64,000 nucleotides of DNA from Schizochytrium sp. TIO01 (taxonomy: Eukaryota > Sar > Bigyra > Thraustochytrida > Thraustochytriidae). A model generated the notes under the pieces. That model ran no database searches, was not told where the DNA came from, and saw nothing but the letters and a program-made list of their open reading frames with translations. The position numbers were made by a program, and so were the translations under genes. The stretch covers positions 2,054,501-2,118,500 of the forward strand of contig SMSO01000034.1 in the NCBI GenBank assembly GCA_004764695.1. Direction: 5' to 3'. Below, piece by piece: positions 12,919-21,000 of the stretch (position 1 is its first letter; each line of letters begins with the position of its first letter).

Positions 12919-12942
12919 GCTTGCTTGCTTGCTTGCTTGCTC
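12919..12942. repeat. (GCTT)n tetranucleotide repeat
   Basis: Six tandem GCTT units in intergenic DNA. Confidence 0.9.
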
Positions 12943-13142
12943 TTGCCCCAGGTTCACATTGTTTGCTCCTTTCTTTTTGATCCTTCGATGTCTGGGTCTT
13001 TCTTTGAGTGCAAAGATGTGTGTGTATGTGGTGTGTGTTCTTTCATTAGTTCGTGCTCTACTGCATCACCTAAGGGGCATTAGACAGTCATTGAACTAAA
13101 CAAAAACTCTCTCATCTCCCTTACAAAACAATTTGCTATGAC

Positions 13143-13265
13143 CTAGTTTGTGAAGAAAAAGAAAAAGGTTTTCTTCTCCTCTATCGATATGACGATTATG
13201 ACTCCGAATAAAACAACCACCATTCCAATGCCTATCGCGCCACCGCGGGAGAGCTGTGGCATCAT
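13143..13265 (-). CDS. Candidate 40-aa single-helix membrane microprotein
   Basis: An isolated short frame, ATG ATG to TAG. It reads MMPQLSRGGAIGIG, then a hydrophobic run MVVVLFGVIIVIS of about 17-19 residues with the leader, then the charged IEEKK and a Phe-rich end. Positive-inside arrangement (Arg before, acidic/Lys after) is ambiguous. It resembles in size and layout the tiny single-helix subunits of ER or mitochondrial complexes (for example Ost4-type), but I see no sequence match to a named family. It could also be the last exon of a tail-anchored protein, since CCACAG before the CTC codon is a usable acceptor. Chance occurrence in 4 kb of gene-poor DNA cannot be excluded. Confidence 0.3.
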   Translation of the reverse strand: MMPQLSRGGAIGIGMVVVLFGVIIVISIEEKKTFFFFFTN

Positions 13266-14637
13266 GTTTATAAGTAGAAATTAAGAAAGAAGAGCTTTGT
13301 GTTTGAGCGTCTTGATCATCGTGACGTCTCTTTCATCAGTCATGAGTGTTGTTTAATTTAAATGAATAAAAAAGTAATTTTATTTAATTAAATAAAAGGA
13401 AGAGAAAGGAAATGCTCATTTTGAGAGACGCATAAAATTGATCAATACACGGCGGTGTGTCTGCGTCTCTTGTATTCTGGCGTCCGCTTGGCACGACGGC
13501 ACTGACCGACCGACCGCCTGGCCGCCCGCCCTGGCAAAGTCGGGCAGTTGGCATTGCATCGGTTGGACCTCTGGCTAAGTCACCCTTCCCAAAGCTTCGT
13601 TCGAGTCGGAGTTCCTGGCGGTGCTGTCCGCACGAGGGACCGCGTTCATCTCGAGCGCGCTGACCGAGCAGACCAAAGTTGGTGCCCCAGTCAGTCAATT
13701 CAATTGACTGCTCTGCTCGCCTTGTACTCTGCGCCGCTCTGGGTCTACGCAGCTGTGCTGCTGCTGTGTACCGGCTAAAACCAAACTAGCGCACCTTCAG
13801 ATAGCGGTGCGAGGCTTAAATAGAGAGGCACATCGCTTATCGCGGCAGACTAGTTTGGGTGTAGTCATTCAAAGAAAACATACAGAGCAAATCCGACATC
13901 TTCGAGTTGCCAGCGAACTAGCTAGCCAGCTCGTGACATTAGCAGGCGGAAACCGACCTGGCCGGGCGCTTGACAAAACTGCTTTGACAACCTTCCTACG
14001 ACGCCAGCAAGCGCCCTGAACCCATTTTCCTTCCTTGCACGCACAACTTGGGGTAGCTAGCAGCAAATCAGGTAACTCATTAACTTACGAGAAGCAGAAG
14101 TAACTCCAAAGCGCAACACGAAACTCCCGCCAACGAGGGACTCCTCCGAAGAGGAAACCACATCACAAGCAGTGGCAACAGCAAACTGCTTTCGTCAATC
14201 GTGCATTCTGGCATTTGGCGCAAAGCCGTTCATCCTCCTCTTATCGGCACGGCGACCTTCGGACGGGTAGCGTGAGCACCGGGCTTCGTTTTGATCACAC
14301 GGATTCTTCTTCAGGTTCCATAACATCTCCGCTGCGAAGCTACTCGTAGAGAATAACAACTCTACGTCTCGCTTCGTGGGGTGCCATTTGCTTTAGACTT
14401 CGGAGCTTTGACAAACGTCCTTGCATTACTTACCACCAGTAACAGCAGCAACGAACTCCACCGCACTGGTGCTCTTCAGCTCGTTTCATCGAATACTGAC
14501 TTCGGAGCACACGACGCGCGTGCGTCGTGCCCAAAGGTAGAGGCTCTATAAGCATCACTGCTAGCACGAAAGGATCACAACCTTGACGTGGAAAGCGTCA
14601 GCAAAGCGGAAATCGCTTCATAGATAAAGCTTTCATA

Positions 14638-15846
14638 ATGGCTGACCAGGAATCGCCCAAGGCGAAAGGCCGGCGCATCTCTACTCTCAATGCCAAGAAG
14701 AAGATGGCATCCAAGCTCGGAGAGAGTAAAATCGGCCGCGCTACACTCGTCAAGCTCATGGGCCCCGAAGCCGATGCCATCGTCTCGGCTCTCAAAGAAG
14801 CAGTTGTTAAAATGGACAATAAGAACAAAGCAAAAGAATTGAAAAAGGACATCTTCAAATGGGTTCTCAAAGCCTCAGTGCTTATCCAGAATAAGAATCT
14901 GCACAAGGACAACACGTCCCACTTGCGGCGCCCCATTCAGCTTGCTGCTGAGCGCCTTATTGACATTTGCGACAGGGTCCCGGCTGGCAAGCGTGATCTC
15001 TCAGAGGTTAGCAAGGAGTTTAAAGACGTTGCCGTTCTTTTGCGAAAGGTTCTCGAGCCCCACTGCCAGGACAAGAATGCTGACAAGGTTGTCAACATCA
15101 TTAACTACTATGCGGACTTAAACTTTCTCAATCGCTTCATGAATGAAGACATCGCGGCTCAGGAGCGTGAAACCATCCTGACATCCCTTCGGCACATGTT
15201 GCTTCCTTTCCCGTCAGTTCTCTTTGACCAGGAGAGCATTGACTCAGCATTGCTCCGCGCCGTCAACATCCAGAGTGAGATTCGTAATCCATCTTTGGCC
15301 ATGTGTCTTGGTCAGGAACACCCCCAACTCAGTTCTCTATTTGCGGTCTACGTGGACGCCTTGGACAATAAAGCATTGGGTCAAAGTGTGCGTTTCATTA
15401 TGGCAGAACACGAATTTACTCTGATTTCGGCTGCCAATATTCGTGCCTCTCGTGCTCGCATTCTCTACAACAAGTATCTTGCTACACCTCCGGTTCCCGG
15501 TGGCGAAATGCTCTCGTCGAATAACGAGCTCTTGAACAAGTTGCAAGAACAGATTGACGACGAACGCACCCCAAAGCTGGCCTTTCAAGACATTCGCAGC
15601 GAGCTTTTGGAAAAGCTCGAGAAACCCTTTGCAGATTTCCTCAAGAGCGAGGACTTCCTCCACTACAAAGCTCACTTACAAGCCGAAGTTGACGATTTAG
15701 AGGAACTCTACGGAGATAAGTTTTCTGTCGCGCTTAGCATTATCAATGTGTCCAATGGCGCCATGAACAAGGCTCGCCCTTCTCATAACACATCCGCCAA
15801 GGCTGGCTGTGCTTTGCCTTCAACTGCATCGACCACCGCTGTGTAG
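14638..15846 (+). CDS. TNFAIP8-like (TIPE) domain fused to RGS domain
   Basis: 402 residues, one exon. Residues about 15-185 look like a TIPE/TNFAIP8 helical bundle: LNAKKKMASKLGESKIGRAT matches the family's start (AQKKLLSKMASK-type), and the end DLNFLNRFMN corresponds to the conserved final helix region (H-L-x-D-x-x-F-L-type). TIPE proteins are cylinders with a hydrophobic cavity that bind and transfer phosphoinositides and engage small or heterotrimeric G proteins. Residues about 228-348 look like an RGS domain: LSSLFAVYVDALDNKALGQS, ARILYNKYL, AFQDIRSELLEKLEKPFADF and FLKSEDFLHYKAH follow the RGS helix order; RGS domains accelerate GTP hydrolysis by G-alpha. The tail is short and Ser/Thr-rich. 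No signal peptide or membrane segment. The RGS assignment is stronger than the TIPE assignment; both rest on pattern recognition. Confidence 0.75.
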   Translation: MADQESPKAKGRRISTLNAKKKMASKLGESKIGRATLVKLMGPEADAIVSALKEAVVKMDNKNKAKELKKDIFKWVLKASVLIQNKNLHKDNTSHLRRPIQLAAERLIDICDRVPAGKRDLSEVSKEFKDVAVLLRKVLEPHCQDKNADKVVNIINYYADLNFLNRFMNEDIAAQERETILTSLRHMLLPFPSVLFDQESIDSALLRAVNIQSEIRNPSLAMCLGQEHPQLSSLFAVYVDALDNKALGQSVRFIMAEHEFTLISAANIRASRARILYNKYLATPPVPGGEMLSSNNELLNKLQEQIDDERTPKLAFQDIRSELLEKLEKPFADFLKSEDFLHYKAHLQAEVDDLEELYGDKFSVALSIINVSNGAMNKARPSHNTSAKAGCALPSTASTTAV

Positions 15847-16199
15847 ACCTCTAGTGTCTGCTTTGGTTTGAATGTCCTGATTTGAGTGTGCCATTTCACT
15901 TCACTTGCAGTTACTCGAAAGAAAGAAGCCACCTCGTCAGATACTACAGTCACAAAGCATGCAATACAGAAAGAAAACAAAAGTTTCAAGTGAAAGAAAA
16001 CAAAAGAAAACAAAAAAGAACAAAAAGAAAATCTCCTGTTCTTCGGGCAACAAAGCCTCATTAGGTTGGTTCTCTAATAAATGATTATATTTCTTGTGTG
16101 TGTATGACCAACCTTTATCATAACCTTGTCATAGCAAATTTTTGCGAGATGTTGCTAAACTTGAATAATACCACAGGTCGATTTCGAATTGATACACGC
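15847..16199. other. Convergent 3' intergenic region
   Basis: Between two convergent genes. It contains an A/G-rich tract at about 15967-16030 and AATAA-type sequence near 16076 that may serve as poly(A) signals. No gene seen. Confidence 0.6.
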
Positions 16200-17453
16200 T
16201 TAATGACCTTTATAGTACACGACTGTATTTTTGCCTTCAAAATCAAGTTTTTTCACGTGAATCTCAGGATCTTTTTCACAAAGGTAGCTCACTAATGTTG
16301 CATGGGATCGCACCGGAGTGCCATCCCGCAAGGCTCGTCCAGGAAACAATTTACTATACACGCAACACGGCACCACAGCAAATGGAACACCAAGGAGTAA
16401 TGCGAGATCCACCATAGGCTCAGTTGCCTGATCTGGGTGCATGCCTACAACTACAGAGCATTCCTGAAGAGCTTTGAGAACTTCCTCCCCTGTCTCGAGC
16501 TCATTAAAGAATTCACTTTCCTCGGGGTTCGGCTCAGTGTCAGCATCCTCCTCTGGGTCTTGGTGGGTTTCTTCATCCTCCTCATCCTCATCCTCGACGT
16601 CATCAGCTTCATGTAAGCCTTTACGTGTCCAAGCAAGCCCACGAGCGCGAGCCATGTGTGCTTGCCACACATTGTCATCTATGCAGGATTGTCGCACTAG
16701 TTCCACAAGATCTGCATCCATATAGAGTGAAAGGTGGCTCAGCTTAACAAGTTCATCTGTTGGCTTTCGCGTCACATGAGAGACACCCCTTTTCCCGAGA
16801 TTACGATGGTACATCCCCAACTGGAACTTGCGGACAAAATTTGAGACTTGCAGTGGTCGTGGGTCGAGCACAGTTGCTTGAATACCGTTTAGATTAGCCA
16901 GTTCAAAGGCAAGCTCACCACGCCCACCTGCTACATCCAACACGCCAGAACCTTGCTCCAATCTTTCAAGTCCAAACTCGTCGAGAAGAAATCTTCTTAA
17001 GACACCTACTCGGCCAGCTTTGCGCACAAAGCGGCGTTTGCCACCTCGTACGCGACGTTCTGCAGGGGCTACACCAGCTTCAGTTTGTGGATGAAGAAAT
17101 TGACAATTCTCTCCATATGTGCAGGTTCCTGTACGACGCCAATGCTTACAAATCTTGGCACCTACATCAACCAATGTACACTTATTTTCTAATGCGCACT
17201 CAAGATGTACCCACGCACGTCGCTTTGGGTTTTCCTTAGACGCCTTCGCCTCGCTGTTTTTGGCATCGGCGACATCTTCCTCCTGCTCTTCCTCCACAAG
17301 GTACACCCGAATAATCCGCTGTCCTACTTCACAGGTCAGCTTGCATAGTGCGCAGAGCTCTGGACGAGAACAAACAAAGCCCAGCGGGGTTTCACCTTCT
17401 CCGCTCTCTGGCTTCGCTAGCGCTGCCTGTATTTTTTCATCGCCTGATGACAT
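16200..17453 (-). CDS. CCCH zinc-finger SAM-dependent methyltransferase
   Basis: The open frame begins at 17519 but the Met at 17453 (MSSGDEKIQAAL) is the likelier start; the upstream 22 residues look untranslated. In 439-residue numbering from 17519: C56/C59 with H105/C108 form a PARP-type or treble-clef-like zinc site (CALC...WVHLEC); 124-143 is a C-x8-C-x5-C-x3-H finger (CKHWRRTGTCTYGENCQFLH), usually RNA-binding; LDVAGGRGEL (194-203) is methyltransferase motif I, with LDPRP as the acidic loop. Later come an acidic insertion (about 305-340) and VVGMHPDQATEPMVDLAL plus FAVVPCCVY, a conserved block seen in uncharacterised Rossmann methyltransferases that probably act on RNA. Substrate is unknown; the CCCH finger makes an RNA (for example tRNA) substrate a reasonable inference. 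Confidence 0.72.
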   Translation of the reverse strand: MSSGDEKIQAALAKPESGEGETPLGFVCSRPELCALCKLTCEVGQRIIRVYLVEEEQEEDVADAKNSEAKASKENPKRRAWVHLECALENKCTLVDVGAKICKHWRRTGTCTYGENCQFLHPQTEAGVAPAERRVRGGKRRFVRKAGRVGVLRRFLLDEFGLERLEQGSGVLDVAGGRGELAFELANLNGIQATVLDPRPLQVSNFVRKFQLGMYHRNLGKRGVSHVTRKPTDELVKLSHLSLYMDADLVELVRQSCIDDNVWQAHMARARGLAWTRKGLHEADDVEDEDEEDEETHQDPEEDADTEPNPEESEFFNELETGEEVLKALQECSVVVGMHPDQATEPMVDLALLLGVPFAVVPCCVYSKLFPGRALRDGTPVRSHATLVSYLCEKDPEIHVKKLDFEGKNTVVYYKGH

Positions 17454-17753
17454 CGCTTTGTGCGAGAGACAGATGAGTGGCAACGAGTTCACAGAAATAC
17501 TATGTAAGTGACAACGCACAACAAATCTACGTTAAGGTCTCAAATCAATATGCTATGCAATGAAGTGTTGCAGCAAATATTCATTTAACCAAGTCCAAAC
17601 TCAGCACGGAAGATGCACCTCTGTCCTGAAAACCACGTGACACGAAAAATGCAAGACTGAGAATTTACTCTTTTCACATCATTATGTTTGGTCCTTATGC
17701 TTTGTATTACGTATATATGTACCAAGCGTCAAGGACTCTCAACAACGACAACA

Positions 17754-17825
17754 GCAGCCGTAGCTCAGTGGTAGAGCGTCCGCCTCACACGCGGAATGTC
17801 GCGTGTTCGATCCACGCCGGTTGTA
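17754..17825 (+). tRNA. tRNA-Val (anticodon CAC)
   Basis: A full cloverleaf can be drawn. Acceptor GCAGCCG (17754-17760) pairs with CGGTTGT (17818-17824) with two G-U pairs, discriminator A17825. TA at 8-9, D-arm GCTC-AGTGGTA-GAGC, anticodon arm TCCGC-CTCACAC-GCGGA giving CAC, T-arm GCGTG-TTCGATC-CACGC. A- and B-box sequences (TAGCTCAGTGG, GTTCGATCC) are intact and no intron is present. CAC reads the GUG valine codon. Confidence 0.93.
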
Positions 17826-17831
17826 AATTTC

Positions 17832-17838
17832 TTTTTTT
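17832..17838 (+). terminator. RNA polymerase III T-tract terminator
   Basis: Seven T residues start 7 bp after the tRNA 3' end, the usual Pol III stop. Confidence 0.85.
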
Positions 17839-18047
17839 CTCTCTCTCTATATATTTTTATAAAAATAAATTTGGTTCCGCAAAGCGTTTCAGCAATCAAT
17901 GAGATTCAAGGTAAAAATTATCAAGGTGAATCAAATGCTCTATATGGTGTAATATGACTTTTTATATGTGTAGGTGCCTAGTTACGATGATGATGAAATT
18001 ATGTGAGTGCAGCGAAAAAGGATTAGGAGCCTTTCAATGAGGGGAGC

Positions 18048-21000
18048 CTACCCTATAGGTAGTACGATAGGTTCTACCACGTCCGGAGTGAGAAGAGGTC
18101 TTATCTGTTCTTCAACCTTTTGCCGCAGTGCCCTGTGTGTAACCTTTGTGTTCCAATAATGTATCAAACGTGTTCGTCGAATTTCGCGCCATGATTTCTT
18201 GACGCTCTCAACATCCTTGGGGAAAAAAGGGTCAACATGCTTCGAAACATTGCGAGCGCATTTAGCAACATGTTTATGGCATACAGAACTTGACTTATCG
18301 CAGAAGTCAAGGCACCAACCACAGAAGTGATGAGCACAGTTTTGATTAGAGCACTGCAATGCACAACAACCGCTGAAATCGGTAAATACCGTACTACATT
18401 TGGGGCAGCAAATGCACAAAAGTCGATTCTGAATATGCCATACGTGATATTTGGTCATCCTTTCCAGAACAGACTGCTGAAGAGCACGTTTTACACTTTG
18501 CTCTATTTTCTGCTCTGTTTCAATAGCTAGTCTTCTCTCTAAATGGTTTTGCACAATTTTTAGCAGCTTTTGGAAGGCTTCCTTGGGCACATGTTTCGCG
18601 GTGTCAGCACCAGATATCTTAAAGTCACAATCAGGTTTCATGCAGGCCATGGACCCATCCTCTGACACACAGACTGCTGATGTTGGGTCAAGTAAAGCTG
18701 CTGCTACTGCATCTCCTAGACAAGGATCACATACGAAATGATTGCGTTTGCAACATGTTCCGCCATTTTCAGGGTAGTTCTCTAAGCATATAATGCATGA
18801 CTTCAATGCAATAGGCTCTGTATTAAATGCCGGGTGCTGCAGAGCCTCAGATGCGCTAGGACGTTGTGCTGGGCCAACACTCTTGAGTTGAGATATTAGC
18901 TTGCGCATGTTGTCATTTGGAGAAGGGAATAGGTCTTCAAAAAGTACCCCAATCGAATACATGTCCACTTTCTCTGAAACTTTATCAAGCTCATCCGCAT
19001 GAAGCTCTGGTGCGTTGTAACGCTGAGTAGATTGTACAGCATGTGTGATTGTGCAATTAGATTTTTGAACGCCATCAAAATCACCTAGGACAGGAGAAAG
19101 ATTTAATGTTAGGAAAATATTAGCTGGCTTGATATCGCAATGCACATGTCCATTTTTGTGAAGTTCGTAGGCCGCCATAAGAATTCCTACACCAAGTCTC
19201 TTACGAGTTTCCTCGTTAGCATGAGTATTCTCTGTAATCCACTTTTCAAGGTCACCACGCGGATAATATGGCATCAAAACACAACCATAGCTTACGCCGT
19301 GAGCAGAGTCTTGGAAAATACCTTCAATTCGTACCACATGAGCCGAGTCCATTCTTACTAGAGCAGCTACTTGTTGGTAAAACCTCCCTGCTGATGAAGC
19401 TTCGCCCAAAGGGAATCTCTTCAAAACCCAAACCTTTTCTTGCGAATCCTTTACAACTACAACAATCTTGCCATTTGATGATGACAGGTTCTGAATTTGC
19501 TCAAAATCTGACATTTTAGTGCCCGTGAGGCATATTCCTAAAGCGCTAGTCTCGAGGAACATTTCGTCGCTAACACCAATCTCCTTATACCACGATTTAG
19601 AAGAAAGAAGCTCCGGGTAGTGGTCCTGTGCGAGCTTAATAAGTCGCGTTCGCATTTGCCTTATTCGGCGGTCTAAACGATTGAAATCAACTGATTCAAG
19701 TTGCAGCTCAAGTTTTGCAATGTTCTCTTCGTACGCAGTTCTCTCTGCCTTCGTGTGCGCCCGCGTGAGCTTCCGTTTGGCATACTTGTAATCTTCAACA
19801 AGATCACGTCCCCTTTCCAAATCGGACAAAACTTGTACCAGTTGAGTGGTGTCTGGCCTTTCAAGGCCCTCTTCTATGTATTTAAACAAACTTTTGTATC
19901 CTTCGAAAGTTTGGCTTAAATTTTCACACAATGGCATAACTATTCGAGTAGAATATTCATTCAATGTAGCAATTGCCTGCGCAACAAGCTCCCGTGGTGC
20001 ATTGAAGGTGAAGTTCTCTGAAAGAAGAGCTTTCCTTTCCTTGTCAAATGCATTGTATGCAAACTTCATTTCTTTCGTTAGCTTTTCGAAAGATTTTGTG
20101 TTGTAAAGACATTCATTAAAAAGATCGTCAATCCCAACTTGCCTTGCAGCGCTTCTCAAGTTCTCGAGCACGATGCGACGAGCTTCCTTAAGATGCTCAA
20201 GGTTATATTTTGCCTGCCATAGCCGGATTGCCTTTAGTGCTACACAGACATCTGTCAGAACTTTTCGAAAGGATAGCTCCAAGACTTCATCAGTTTCTTG
20301 GACTTCCTTCACAACAGAGTGTTCGCTAAATTTCCTCCAAATAGTCAAGCTCCTGGCTATACGGGCTTGCACATTTTCTTTCATCGCGGTTTCCAATAGT
20401 GCGAAAAGCTTTCTGCGATGATGATCTCGTAAACTATAATTCGCAGATGAAGCTTGGCGGACCTTCAGCTGGGAAGTATCAAATGCCTTCTTACGATTCT
20501 CAATGAGTCTTTGTAGTTCTACAAGATCGCCAAGCTCTTCTAAAGGATTCAGCGCCTGCTTTGCAGTAATTTGTTCAAAAATATGAACTTCTCGGTCAAA
20601 CATCAGCAAATCTCTCTGCTTTAACTTTGTGTTTACTTGAGTACTTAGGTAATTAACTTCTTGAGCAATAAGACTAAGTCGTAACAAGGATATAGACTCA
20701 CTTGGGTACAGGCTGTTTGTATTTCGAAAACGAGGTTAGTTGTGCAGGAGTCATCACTGCCTGGAAAGCGTTTCTAATGCACTTACACATCTAAACTAAT
20801 CTGTGCACGGTAAAATCCCATGTTTTGATACCTCTTTTCAGGTGTACATTGTAGCCTCGGTATTATTTGAAATTCACCTGCTTTCCCACAGTCTTCACGT
20901 GAGAAAGAATTTGCTTTAGGACTGAAATCACAAGTCAAAGTACAAGAACTAGCAGTTGGTCCTCCTGTAGGTTTGCCCCCAAGTCTGTGTTAAAGATGAT

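Larger units (their letters stand above)
10384..14637. other. Gene-poor intergenic region (4.25 kb)
   Basis: Between the MATE start and the TIPE-RGS start. It holds a 10-mer repeat (12252-12290), a GCTT repeat (12919-12942), a TAGGTACT motif (12473) and a candidate 40-aa membrane ORF (13143-13265, listed separately). 13440-14300 is GC-richer with open frames on both strands but no domain or consistent coding signal; part may be 5' UTR of the gene at 14638. Confidence 0.55.

Noticed and set aside
18327-20421. Several plus-strand frames of 60-86 codons
   Set aside because: All are antisense to the large last exon of the LRR-kinase gene.
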